From: an uncultured Bacilli bacterium
GTDB taxonomy: Bacteria; Bacillota_I; Bacilli_A; RF39; UBA660
Length of the DNA: 27,502 bases
Assembly: GCA_934149515.1 (NCBI GenBank)
Contig: CAKPFD010000011.1
Span: 1 to 27,502 of the forward strand
Reading direction: 5' to 3'
Both the position numbers and the translations under genes were made by a program. The notes under the pieces were generated by a model. It was not told where the DNA came from. It ran no database searches and saw only the letters and a program-made list of their open reading frames with translations. Below, in pieces: positions 6,378 through 13,836 of the stretch (positions within the stretch are counted from its first letter, which is position 1; every line of letters begins with the position of its first letter).

Positions 6378-7530
6378 TTATGTTTTAAAAATAAAGGGAA
6401 AACGATCTGATTATTTTGTAAGTTTATTAATTCATTTACATATTTATTTCAAGAAAATATCCCAAACAAAGAATGAAATAATTCTTGAAGTATTAGAAGA
6501 AGATTATGAAAAAATAAGGAAATTAAAAACAAGTTATCAAATAACCATCATCAAAAGAAAAGGACTAGCTTATATTCTATATCAATTAAAAACAAAAAAA
6601 TTATTTCTTATATTCCTTTTCTGTGGCTTTTTTTTATTGATTTTCTTATCAAATATCATATTTAAAGTAGATGTAATAGAAACTGATCAACATCTACGTC
6701 AACAAATTCTAGAAGATCTGAAAGAATTAGGAATTTCTAAATATCATTTAAAGGTCACTTATCAACAAAAGGAAAAAATTAGAAAACAAATATTAGAAAA
6801 AGAAAAAAAACAATTAGAGTGGTTAGAAATCGAAGAAATTGGTACATACTATCAAGTAAAATTAATTAAAAGGGTAGAACAACATCAACAACCAACATCA
6901 TCTCCTAGACATCTTGTCGCCAAAAAATCAGGAATGATAGTAGAAATAAAGTCTTCAACAGGAGAAGTTGTTACGAAAAAAAATCAATATGTTCAAAAAG
7001 GGGATATTTTAATTAGTGGTATTATTAAAAATAAAGATAAAATAACTGCAAGCGTTGCAGCAAAAGGAAAAGTTTATGCTGAAATATGGTATAAAGTTAG
7101 TATGAATTTACCTAAAACATTCAAAAAAGAAAAAAGAACAGGTAAAAGTAAGCGAGTACTTGAATTGGCTTTTTTAACAAATGATATTGCTTTAAATGAC
7201 TTTTTTCCATATAAACATGAACATAATACTAAAAAAGTACTATGGAAACATTGGCTTTTACCATTTCAGATCAATATAACAAAAAAAGAAGAAGTAACTA
7301 TTTCTAGCGTAAATTATAGTAAAGATAAATCATTACAAAAAGTTTCTGCTTTAGCAATTGAAAAGTTAAAAAATAAATTAGGTTCTTCAATTGAAATCAT
7401 TTCCGAAAAAGTTTTGAAAAAAGAGCAAAGTACTGCTACAATAAAGGTAGATTTATTTTTTAAAGTGAAAGAGGATATTACAGATTATCGTGACATTCAA
7501 AAAGAAGAGTTAAACCAAAGTGAACAATAA
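6370..7530 (+). CDS. yqfD: Sporulation protein YqfD
   Basis: Encodes 386 aa, close to the usual ~390-400. The start overlaps yqfC. The N-terminal ~75 residues form a soluble domain with the repeated fold of this family. A single membrane helix (~78-98, 'LFLIFLFCGFFLLIFLSNII') follows, then a long extracytoplasmic part with beta-rich segments ('SGMIVEIKSSTGEVVTKKNQ', 'KGDILISGI') and a basic C-terminal half. Family knowledge: a stage IV sporulation membrane protein needed for spore development in Bacillus. In many Bacillota phoH and the HD-domain gene pgpH follow; here a VanZ-like gene follows instead. Confidence 0.88.
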   Translation: MSSYVLKIKGKRSDYFVSLLIHLHIYFKKISQTKNEIILEVLEEDYEKIRKLKTSYQITIIKRKGLAYILYQLKTKKLFLIFLFCGFFLLIFLSNIIFKVDVIETDQHLRQQILEDLKELGISKYHLKVTYQQKEKIRKQILEKEKKQLEWLEIEEIGTYYQVKLIKRVEQHQQPTSSPRHLVAKKSGMIVEIKSSTGEVVTKKNQYVQKGDILISGIIKNKDKITASVAAKGKVYAEIWYKVSMNLPKTFKKEKRTGKSKRVLELAFLTNDIALNDFFPYKHEHNTKKVLWKHWLLPFQINITKKEEVTISSVNYSKDKSLQKVSALAIEKLKNKLGSSIEIISEKVLKKEQSTATIKVDLFFKVKEDITDYRDIQKEELNQSEQ

Positions 7531-7544
7531 GAGGTGATTGTAAC

Positions 7545-8144
7545 ATGTTTTCAAGTCTTGGAAAAACAATTGGTAATGTTTTTTCCTTTAGTTTACCAAT
7601 GGTAGTAATTTCTGTTGTTGTAGCAATTACATTACGAATTGCTGATATTATAAAAAACAAAAAAACGATTTGTCTATACAAAGAGCTTGTGATGTTATCT
7701 TTTTTAATCTATATATTATGTTTATTCCAAGTTGTTACTTTCCAAGATAATAGTTATAGTGGTGGAAATAATTTAATTCCTTTTAAAGAGATATTTCGCT
7801 ATGATTTTGGTAGTCGCTTATTTTTTAAAAATGTATTAGGAAATGTTTTACTATTTTTACCTTATGGTTTTTTTACAAGTTATTACTTAGAAGAAGATAG
7901 AACATGGCCGATTTTTCTTTTAACAATCATAGCTTCTTTTACCATTGAAATGACACAATTGATGATTGGAAGAGTGTTTGATATTGATGATATCATGTTA
8001 AATGTTTTAGGAGGCGTATTAGGGCATTACTTATATACCTTACTATTGCAAATTGGAAATATCTGTCCAAAGTTATTTAAGGCACAATGGTTTTTGAACT
8101 TAATTTCTTTGATCCTACTAGTAGGATTACTAACGTTACTCTAA
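7545..8144 (+). CDS. VanZ-family membrane protein
   Basis: Encodes 199 aa with the ribosome-binding site AGAGGTGAT and starts 14 bases after yqfD, so it is likely co-transcribed. It has about five membrane segments. The VanZ-like signature is clear: 'NLIPF' before a polar turn, 'NVLGNVLLFLPYGF' in a helix, then 'IEMTQLMIGRVFDIDDIMLN' followed by a glycine-rich helix ('LGGVLGHYL'). VanZ-like proteins are linked to teicoplanin tolerance and cell-envelope functions, but the biochemical activity of most members is unknown. The location between sporulation and ybeY genes, where phoH and pgpH commonly sit, is unusual and may reflect a lineage-specific replacement. No promoter of its own is evident. 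Confidence 0.85.
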   Translation: MFSSLGKTIGNVFSFSLPMVVISVVVAITLRIADIIKNKKTICLYKELVMLSFLIYILCLFQVVTFQDNSYSGGNNLIPFKEIFRYDFGSRLFFKNVLGNVLLFLPYGFFTSYYLEEDRTWPIFLLTIIASFTIEMTQLMIGRVFDIDDIMLNVLGGVLGHYLYTLLLQIGNICPKLFKAQWFLNLISLILLVGLLTLL

Positions 8145-8164
8145 AACTCTAATACTATAAGCAA

Positions 8165-8194
8165 TTTACGAATGATTATAATTCGTGCTATAAT
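8165..8194 (+). promoter_or_regulatory. Promoter of the ybeY-dgkA-era-recO operon
   Basis: An extended -10 (TGCTATAAT, 8186-8194) lies 18 bases from TTTACG (8165-8170). An inverted repeat, ACGAAT (8168-8173) and ATTCGT (8181-8186), lies in the spacer and could be an operator or a chance hairpin. Confidence 0.55.
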
Positions 8195-8216
8195 ATGAAA
8201 CAAAGCAGGTGAAGAA

Positions 8217-8666
8217 ATGAATAAAATAGGTATTTATAATGAAACAGCGGAACCAAATTTTTATGAAAATAGTATTAAAAAAGTAATCAAAGGTGGTATG
8301 AAACACGAAAAATTAGATCATGTAGAATGCAATATTATTATTGTAGATAACGAATATATCCATACCTTAAATAAACAGTATCGTCATATTGATCGTCCAA
8401 CAGATGTAATTACTTTTGCTTTAGAAGATGATAAACGCTGCATATTACCAACCAATAAAAGAGTATTAGGAGATATTTATATTAGTATTGAAAAAGCCAA
8501 AGAACAAGCAAAGTTATATGAACACAGTTTAGAAAGAGAAATTTGTTTTTTAGCAATTCATGGTTTTTATCATTTACTAGGCTACGATCATCAAACGAAA
8601 GAAGAAGAAAAGATAATGTTCTCTAAGCAAGAGGAGGTTTTAGCACAGTATGGAATCACAAGATAA
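8217..8666 (+). CDS. ybeY: Endoribonuclease YbeY (rRNA maturation factor)
   Basis: Encodes 149 aa with the ribosome-binding site AGGTGAAG. The metal-binding motif H-x3-H-x5-H is at His115, His119 and His125 ('HGFYHLLGYDH'). 'RHIDRPTDVITFAL' at ~56-69 and 'LGDIYIS' at ~84-90 are also family hallmarks. YbeY is a zinc-dependent ribonuclease that helps 16S rRNA 3'-end processing and ribosome quality control. It heads the operon ybeY-dgkA-era-yqzL-recO, the order found across Bacilli, and the operon has its own promoter. The 3' end overlaps dgkA by 17 bases, indicating translational coupling. Confidence 0.96.
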   Translation: MNKIGIYNETAEPNFYENSIKKVIKGGMKHEKLDHVECNIIIVDNEYIHTLNKQYRHIDRPTDVITFALEDDKRCILPTNKRVLGDIYISIEKAKEQAKLYEHSLEREICFLAIHGFYHLLGYDHQTKEEEKIMFSKQEEVLAQYGITR

Positions 8667-9039
8667 GAAAAAGCCATTTGGTTTAAAAAGAATTTTTAAC
8701 AGTGTCAAAAACTCTATATCTGGCTTAATCATTGCCTATAAAAATGAACAAAGTATGACTTTGCAACTACTAGCATCTATTCTTCTAATAATTGTAAGTA
8801 TTATCTGTAAAATCAGTAGAATAGAATGGATGATTGTAATTGCTATTATTGGTTTGGGTTGTACAATAGAACTATTGAATACAGCAATAGAAAATGTAAC
8901 AGACTTACTAACAGATAAATTCCATCCTTTAGCAAAAGCTGCAAAAGATACCGCATCAGCAGCAGAATTTGTTTTGTGTATTATCTCTTTTTTAATAACA
9001 CTATTAATCTTTATACCAAAAATAAAAGGATGGCTTTAA
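8650..9039 (+). CDS. dgkA: Diacylglycerol/undecaprenol kinase
   Basis: Encodes 129 aa, with GAGGAGG about 13 bases upstream inside ybeY. Three membrane helices (~35-53, ~57-75, ~105-123) and the conserved 'ELLNTAIENVTDL' and 'HPLAKAAKDTASAAE' motifs identify the prokaryotic diacylglycerol kinase family. In Gram-positive bacteria this enzyme mainly phosphorylates undecaprenol to regenerate the lipid carrier of cell-wall synthesis. The 17-base overlap with ybeY and the following era gene match the conserved operon. No cdd gene lies between dgkA and era, unlike Bacillus subtilis. Confidence 0.93.
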   Translation: MESQDKKKPFGLKRIFNSVKNSISGLIIAYKNEQSMTLQLLASILLIIVSIICKISRIEWMIVIAIIGLGCTIELLNTAIENVTDLLTDKFHPLAKAAKDTASAAEFVLCIISFLITLLIFIPKIKGWL

Positions 9040-9054
9040 AAGGAGGATGAAAAT

Positions 9055-9948
9055 ATGAAATGTGGAAGCGTTGCCATTATGGGAAGACCAAACGTTGGAA
9101 AAAGCACCTTACTAAATACCTTACTAAATACTAAATTAGCCATTACGACCGATAAAGCTGGAACCACAAGAAATATTATCAATGGTATTTATCAAGATGA
9201 TGATGCTCAAATTGTTTTTATAGATACACCTGGTATTCATAAACCAACCCATAAACTTGGAAACTTATTAAACCGAAAAGCTTACCATAATATTGATAAT
9301 GCTGATGTGATTTTACTATTAGTAGATGCCAAAAGTGGAATTGGACGTGGGGATCAGTTTGTTTTAGAAAAAATAGAAGCCACGAAAGAAGCAGATGTAC
9401 CAGTTTTTTTACTATTAAATAAAATTGATCAATTATCCAAAGAACAAGTAATGAAAATTTTAAATGAAGCCAAAGATCTATATCCGTTTGCTGAAATCAT
9501 TCCAATATCTGCCTTAAAAAAAACAGGAAAAGAAGAACTTTTAAAAACACTAAAACAATACTTAGAAGAGCAACCAGCCATTTTTTCGGAAGATGAATTG
9601 ACAAATGTTTCAACCAAATTTATTATGGCAGAGTTCGTTCGCGAAAAGGCAATGCAACTAACCAAAGAAGAAGTACCTCATGCCATTACCTGTTATGTTG
9701 AAAATTTTGAAGAAGAAGAAAATTTAGTTCATATTCAAGTTTTGCTAGTAGTAGATAGAGATAATCTAAAGAAAATACTAATTGGAAAAAATGGACAAAT
9801 GTTAAAAAAAATTGGTACACTAGCAAGAATAGATATGGAAGCCTTTTTAGACAAAAAAGTTTTTCTAGAAACACACGTAAAAACATTGCAAAATTGGCGT
9901 GATCAAGAAAAATATTTACTAGAACTAGGTTTAAAAGAAGATGAATAA
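9055..9948 (+). CDS. era: GTPase Era
   Basis: Encodes 297 aa with a GGAGGATG ribosome-binding site. The GTPase domain shows G1 'GRPNVGKS' (10-17), G3 'DTPG' with the Era-specific 'IHKP' after it, and G4 'NKID'. A C-terminal KH RNA-binding domain (~220-285) contains 'ILIGKNGQMLKKIG'. Era binds 16S rRNA near its 3' end and acts in 30S assembly, a job complementary to that of YbeY in the same operon. The length is normal for the family. Confidence 0.97.
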   Translation: MKCGSVAIMGRPNVGKSTLLNTLLNTKLAITTDKAGTTRNIINGIYQDDDAQIVFIDTPGIHKPTHKLGNLLNRKAYHNIDNADVILLLVDAKSGIGRGDQFVLEKIEATKEADVPVFLLLNKIDQLSKEQVMKILNEAKDLYPFAEIIPISALKKTGKEELLKTLKQYLEEQPAIFSEDELTNVSTKFIMAEFVREKAMQLTKEEVPHAITCYVENFEEEENLVHIQVLLVVDRDNLKKILIGKNGQMLKKIGTLARIDMEAFLDKKVFLETHVKTLQNWRDQEKYLLELGLKEDE

Positions 9949-9960
9949 AAAATAATAAAA

Positions 9961-9987
9961 TTTATCACGATAATAATAGGTGATAAA
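9961..9987 (+). promoter_or_regulatory. Hairpin masking the yqzL ribosome-binding site
   Basis: TTTATCAC (9961-9968) is perfectly complementary to GTGATAAA (9980-9987), with an 11-base loop. The 3' arm contains most of the ribosome-binding site AGGTGAT (9978-9984) of the 41-aa gene. The hairpin could dampen its translation. Confidence 0.4.
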
Positions 9988-9988
9988 A

Positions 9989-10114
9989 ATGGAAAAAATA
10001 GTATGGGAATTATTTCAAAAAACAGGAAAAATTAATTATTTTTTATTAGCAAATCAAATAAGGAAAAGTGATAAGAATGAAGATAGTGGATGTCAAGGGA
10101 TTGATACTAAGTGA
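9989..10114 (+). CDS. yqzL: YqzL-family small protein
   Basis: Encodes 41 aa in the gap between era and recO and overlaps the 5' end of recO by 38 bases. The ribosome-binding site AGGTGAT is 4 bases from the ATG. The N-terminal part 'IVWELFQKTGKINYFLL' fits the YqzL pattern (hydrophobic-Trp, Phe, 'TG', a hydrophobic tail), and YqzL lies at exactly this place in Bacillus. Its function is unknown. The last ~12 residues are encoded within recO in another frame. The call rests on position plus pattern; a homology search would settle it. Confidence 0.7.
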   Translation: MEKIVWELFQKTGKINYFLLANQIRKSDKNEDSGCQGIDTK

Positions 10115-10820
10115 GACAAATTATCGTGATTCTAGTAAAATATTAAATGTATTAACTTTAGAATATGGTCTGATTGGAATCTTATCAAAAGGCTGCCGCA
10201 ATATGAAAAGTAAGCTAAGGGCCACATCAAGAAAAATGATATATGGAACATTTCATTTCTACTATAAAGAAAATGGCCTTTCTACTTTAATTAGTATTGA
10301 TCTCATCGATGATTATCATCAAATCTTAATGGATTTAGAATCAATGGTTTATAGTAGTGTAATATTGGATTTAACGGCGCAAGTAGTAAAGCAAACAGAA
10401 AGTAAAGAAATTTTATCTTTAGCAACTACAGCCTTAGAAAAAATAGCACTTGGCCTATCTCCAATAACCATCCTTCAAATCGTAAAATTAAAATACTTAG
10501 AAGATCTTGGAGTTGCTCCAATATTAGATAGTTGTGCAAATTGTGGAACCACATCAAATATTATCAGCCTAAGTCCAACAGCCGGAGGTTTTATTTGCAA
10601 AGATTGTTATCAAAATGAAGGATATTACCAAGAACAGACAATTCAACTAATTAGAATGTATTACCATGTAGATATAGCTAAAATAACAAAAATAAAAGTC
10701 AAAGAAGAAATCACAAAAGAAATAGATACATTCCTAAAAGACTATTATGAACGTTATACTGGTATTTATCTAAAAGATGACAAAATGCTAAAAAAATTAG
10801 CAAAATATGTCGAAGTTTAA
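10077..10820 (+). CDS. recO: DNA repair protein RecO
   Basis: Encodes 247 aa. The ATG at 10077 is preferred because AAGGAAAAG ends 8 bases upstream; a GTG at 10068 overlaps it. The N-terminal OB-fold opens with 'VDVKGLILSETNYRDSSKIL' and continues 'YGLIGILSKGCR', followed by the helical domain. A zinc-finger-like pair CxxC...CxxC ('CANC', 'CKDC') lies in the C-terminal third. RecO loads RecA on SSB-coated single-stranded DNA together with RecR. It is the last gene of the ybeY operon; no clear terminator follows before the next promoter at 10852. Confidence 0.95.
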   Translation: MKIVDVKGLILSETNYRDSSKILNVLTLEYGLIGILSKGCRNMKSKLRATSRKMIYGTFHFYYKENGLSTLISIDLIDDYHQILMDLESMVYSSVILDLTAQVVKQTESKEILSLATTALEKIALGLSPITILQIVKLKYLEDLGVAPILDSCANCGTTSNIISLSPTAGGFICKDCYQNEGYYQEQTIQLIRMYYHVDIAKITKIKVKEEITKEIDTFLKDYYERYTGIYLKDDKMLKKLAKYVEV

Positions 10821-10851
10821 CAAAATAAATCGCACTTTACAAACTTTTTGA

Positions 10852-10880
10852 TTGGCAAAAGAAAGAAAAATCAGTATAAT
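10852..10880 (+). promoter_or_regulatory. Promoter of the LOG-family gene and glyS
   Basis: TTGGCA (10852-10857) and TATAAT (10875-10880) are separated by exactly 17 bases. Transcription would begin near 10887, close to the AGAGGAG ribosome-binding site of the gene at 10904. Confidence 0.75.
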
Positions 10881-10903
10881 TAAATCTGGAAAAGAGGAGT
10901 AAA

Positions 10904-11473
10904 ATGCAAAGATTAACAATCGGACTATTGATGAGTAGTAATAATAATGCTAATCTAGAAAGTAGAATTTTGATAAGTTCCATTATTCAAACACTCGTAG
11001 AAAATAAAAATTATGATTATGTGATGGGTGCTGGTAGTACAGGAATGTTATATACTGCACAAGAACTATTATCAGAAAATGGTGCAGCAGCTGAAATCAT
11101 TGGATTAAAAGATAGTAGGGATTTAGAAAAAAGTATTGCATCATACAAAGTGGAAACAGAAAATGTTTTTGAAAGAACACAAAGAATTTATGAAGATAGT
11201 GATGTATTATTATTTTTACCAGGAGGCATTGGAACAATTGCAGAATTATATGCAATGCTAGATGCTAATATTGAAAACGAAAAAGCAAAACCTATCTTTA
11301 TCTATAATGCAGATCATAGCTATGATTTATTATTAGAAGATATGAAAACAAAAATAAAAGATGGCTTTATCAGTCCACAAGTATTGATAAATTGTCATGA
11401 AATAACAACGGAAGAACAATTAGTAGAACAATTATCTACTTATGAAGAAAAAGAAAGTAAGGTGAAAAAGTAA
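10904..11473 (+). CDS. LOG-family (lysine decarboxylase-like) nucleotide phosphoribohydrolase
   Basis: Encodes 189 aa with the ribosome-binding site AGAGGAG. It has a Rossmann-like fold with the family motif PGGxGTxxE at residues 106-114 ('PGGIGTIAE') and an upstream glycine-rich loop 'MGAGSTGML' (41-49). LOG proteins cleave the N-glycosidic bond of nucleoside 5'-monophosphates. In bacteria many were misnamed lysine decarboxylases. The glycine loop differs from the usual 'GGG.xGLMG', so the substrate may differ. The stop overlaps the glyS start by one base (TAATG), so the two are translated from one mRNA. Why a LOG protein is tied to glyS is not apparent. Confidence 0.85.
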   Translation: MQRLTIGLLMSSNNNANLESRILISSIIQTLVENKNYDYVMGAGSTGMLYTAQELLSENGAAAEIIGLKDSRDLEKSIASYKVETENVFERTQRIYEDSDVLLFLPGGIGTIAELYAMLDANIENEKAKPIFIYNADHSYDLLLEDMKTKIKDGFISPQVLINCHEITTEEQLVEQLSTYEEKESKVKK

Positions 11474-12846
11474 TGGACACACTAACAATGGAAAAGTTAG
11501 TTGCTTTTTGTAAACAATATGGATATATTTTTCAAGGTAGTGAAATATATGGAGGATTAGCTAACACTTGGGATTTTGGACCATTAGGAGTTTTATTAAA
11601 AAACAATATCAAAAATGCTTGGACGAAGAAATTTATCCAAGAAGATAAAAATAATGTTGGATTAGACAGTGCTATTTTAATGAATCCAAAAACATGGGAA
11701 GCAAGTGGACATTTAGCAACGTTTTCTGATCCTTTAATTGATTGTAAAAAATGCAAAACAAGGCATCGTGCTGATAAAATTGTAGAAGCATCAGGTGTAG
11801 AAGATGCTGGTGGAATGAGTCATGAAGAATTGATGAATTATATTAAAGAACATCATCTAACCTGTCCAAATTGTGGAGCATTAGACTATACAGACATTCG
11901 TGAATTTAATCTAATGTTTAAAACGTTCCAAGGAGTAACAGAAGATGCTAAAAGTACAATTTATTTACGTCCAGAAACGGCACAAGGAATTTTTGTTAAT
12001 TTTTTAAATGTTCAAAGAAGTATGCGCTTAAAAGTTCCGTTTGGTATCGGTCAAGTAGGGAAAAGTTTTAGAAATGAAATAACACCAGGTAATTTTATTT
12101 TTAGAGTACGCGAATTTGAACAAATGGAATTAGAATTTTTCTGCAAGCCACATACAGAATTAGAATGGCATCAATACTATAAAAATCGCTGTTATCAATT
12201 TTTACTAGATCTTGGTATTCATAAAGAAAAATTACGTTTGCGTGATCATTCAAAAGAAGAATTATCATTTTATAGCAATGCAACAACAGATATTGAATAT
12301 AAATTTCCATTTGGTTGGGGAGAATTGTGGGGAATTGCTTCAAGAACAGATTATGATTTAACTCGTCATCAAGAAGTATCTGGTGTATCACAAACCTATC
12401 TAGATCCAGAAACCAACGAAAAATACATTCCCTATGTAATTGAACCAAGTGTAGGAGTAGAAAGAGCCTTTTTGACGATATTGTGTGATGCTTATGAAGA
12501 AGAAACTTTACAAGACAGCCAAACTCGTGAAGTGTTACATTTACATCCATATTTAGCACCTTACAAAGTAACTGTCTTACCACTTGTTAAAAAATATCAT
12601 GCCGATAAAGCTCAGGAAATTTATCAAAATCTTGCCAAAGAGTTTTCTACAGGTTATGATGAAGCAGGAAGTATTGGAAAACGTTATCGTCGTCAAGATG
12701 CCATTGGAACACCTTATTGTGTAACCATTGATAATGATACTATTGAAAAAGAAACAGTAACCATTAGAAATCGTGATACGATGGAACAAGAAACAATTGC
12801 TTTAAAAGATTTAACAACCTATTTAAATGAAAAAATAAAATTTTAA
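11473..12846 (+). CDS. glyS: Glycyl-tRNA synthetase, alpha2 type
   Basis: Encodes 457 aa, the single-chain homodimeric form rather than the GlyQ/GlyS heterotetramer. It opens with the typical 'EKLVAFCKQYGYIFQGSEIYGG'-type start, cut here at the class II motif 1 region. A zinc-like cluster follows ('CKKCKTRHRAD', 'CPNCG'). Then come motif 2 around 'FRNEITPGNFIFRVREFEQ', motif 3 around 'EPSVGVERAFL' and a C-terminal anticodon-binding domain (~360-457). It attaches glycine to tRNA-Gly. No T-box was seen in front of the operon, so control appears to rest on the promoter at 10852. The alpha2 form points away from Bacillus subtilis-like taxa and towards Erysipelotrichia/Mollicutes-like or related lineages. 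Confidence 0.96.
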   Translation: MDTLTMEKLVAFCKQYGYIFQGSEIYGGLANTWDFGPLGVLLKNNIKNAWTKKFIQEDKNNVGLDSAILMNPKTWEASGHLATFSDPLIDCKKCKTRHRADKIVEASGVEDAGGMSHEELMNYIKEHHLTCPNCGALDYTDIREFNLMFKTFQGVTEDAKSTIYLRPETAQGIFVNFLNVQRSMRLKVPFGIGQVGKSFRNEITPGNFIFRVREFEQMELEFFCKPHTELEWHQYYKNRCYQFLLDLGIHKEKLRLRDHSKEELSFYSNATTDIEYKFPFGWGELWGIASRTDYDLTRHQEVSGVSQTYLDPETNEKYIPYVIEPSVGVERAFLTILCDAYEEETLQDSQTREVLHLHPYLAPYKVTVLPLVKKYHADKAQEIYQNLAKEFSTGYDEAGSIGKRYRRQDAIGTPYCVTIDNDTIEKETVTIRNRDTMEQETIALKDLTTYLNEKIKF

Positions 12847-12885
12847 CGAAAATAAGCATGAATATAGAAAAAATGCTAAAAAAAG

Positions 12886-12914
12886 TTGACAAATGCAATC
12901 GAAATGCATATACT
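12886..12914 (+). promoter_or_regulatory. Promoter of infC-rpmI-rplT
   Basis: A consensus TTGACA (12886-12891) and TATACT (12909-12914) are 17 bases apart, which predicts a start near 12921 and a leader of about 160 nt. Confidence 0.8.
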
Positions 12915-12920
12915 AATAGC

Positions 12921-13060
12921 AGTTAACAAAAGGAAAGCGATAAAAATATCCACCTGATCAGCTGAAAAAGTAGCGATAGGTCAAAAGCCAAGTATAGACA
13001 ATTTGTAATAATTTGTTGAAAATGGTGAAAAAGTGGATATTTTATGTCCACTTTTCTTTA
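12921..13060 (+). ncRNA. L20 leader with terminator/antiterminator switch
   Basis: The leader ahead of infC ends in a terminator: AAAAGTGGA (13029-13037) pairs with TCCACTTTT (13047-13055), followed by a T-rich run. An 11-base segment AAAATATCCAC (12943-12953) is perfectly complementary to GTGGATATTTT (13033-13043), which overlaps the 5' arm of the terminator, so the two pairings exclude each other. Family knowledge: in Bacilli ribosomal protein L20, the third gene product, binds such a leader and promotes termination. The L20-binding region would lie in 12954-13028. The assignment rests on position and structure; a covariance-model search would confirm it. Confidence 0.8.
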
Positions 13061-13079
13061 ATTGATGGAGGTGTGAGTT

Positions 13080-13610
13080 ATCGCAAATCAAAAAAATAAT
13101 TTGCTAATCAATGATGAGATTAAAGCAAAAGAAGTTTTGGTCATCGGTCCCAATGGAGAACAAGTAGGGATCAAATCAATTACAGATGCAAAAACACTAG
13201 CAAGCTATGCCAATCTAGATTTAGTGTTAATGAATCCAAACGGAAATCCACCAGTTTGCAAAGTGATGGATTATAACAAATATCGTTATGAAAGGCAGAA
13301 AAAAGAAAAAGATGCCCTAAAAAAACAAAGAGCATCACAAGCAGAATTAAAAGAGTTTCGTCTTTCACCTGTTATTGATGTAGGTGATTTTGAAACAAAA
13401 CTACGCAACGCAATGAAATATCTTGAAAAAGGAGATAAAGTAAAATTGACCATTCGCTTCAAAGGAAGACAAATGGCTCATACAGAATTGGGTAAAGAAG
13501 TACTAGAACGTTTTGCAAATAGAACAAGTGATTGTGCAGAAATAGAACAAAAACCAAAACTAGAAGGTAGAACAATGACGATGTTATTAATACCTAAAAA
13601 AAATAAGTAG
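13080..13610 (+). CDS. infC: Translation initiation factor IF-3
   Basis: Encodes 176 aa if read from the ATC at 13080. No ATG or GTG lies between the perfect GGAGGTG (13067-13073) and the body of the gene. ATC is in frame 6 bases after that site, and 'ANQKNNLLINDEIKAKEV' aligns with the normal IF-3 N-terminus. A TTG at 13101 would drop those residues and have no ribosome-binding site. IF-3 proof-reads the initiator codon, and infC genes typically begin at rare AUU/AUC/AUA codons for self-control. N-domain ~1-75, C-domain ~85-176 with 'RFKGRQMAHTELG'. It leads the operon with rpmI and rplT behind the L20 leader. Confidence 0.92.
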   Translation: MANQKNNLLINDEIKAKEVLVIGPNGEQVGIKSITDAKTLASYANLDLVLMNPNGNPPVCKVMDYNKYRYERQKKEKDALKKQRASQAELKEFRLSPVIDVGDFETKLRNAMKYLEKGDKVKLTIRFKGRQMAHTELGKEVLERFANRTSDCAEIEQKPKLEGRTMTMLLIPKKNK

Positions 13611-13619
13611 GAGGAAATT

Positions 13620-13808
13620 ATGCCAAAAATCAAAACACATAAAGGAACAAAGAAAGTATTAAAAGTAAGAAAAGGTGGAAGTATCAAAATTGGTCGTCCA
13701 GGAAGTCGCCATAATACCGGATACAAACCAACAAAATTAAACCGTAAAAACAGAAAAGGATCAAATTTATCAAAAGCAGATCAAAATCGTTTAAAGAATT
13801 TGATTTAA
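13620..13808 (+). CDS. rpmI: 50S ribosomal protein L35
   Basis: Encodes 62 aa with an AGGAGG ribosome-binding site. The bL35 pattern is clear: 'PKIKTHKGTKKVLKV' at the N-terminus, a Lys/Arg/Gly-rich middle and 'SKADQNRLKNLI' at the end. It lies 9 bases after infC and 28 before rplT in the universal infC-rpmI-rplT order, so it is under the same leader control. Confidence 0.97.
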   Translation: MPKIKTHKGTKKVLKVRKGGSIKIGRPGSRHNTGYKPTKLNRKNRKGSNLSKADQNRLKNLI

Positions 13809-13836
13809 TCATGGTGAAAAAGAAGGAGGAAAAATC

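Noticed and set aside
8112..8127. Perfect 16-bp palindrome ATCCTACTAGTAGGAT near the end of the VanZ-like gene
   Set aside because: A perfect 16-bp palindrome is expected by chance at a rate approaching one in a window of this size, it lies inside coding sequence, and no T run or promoter is attached.
12101..12583. 160-aa minus-strand frame inside glyS
   Set aside because: It lies wholly antisense to a well-supported essential gene, has no ribosome-binding site, and has a Leu/Ile/His-rich composition typical of shadow frames.
12855..12876. AGCAT/ATGCT hairpin after glyS as a terminator
   Set aside because: It has a 5-bp stem with a long loop and is followed by A rather than T on the plus strand.
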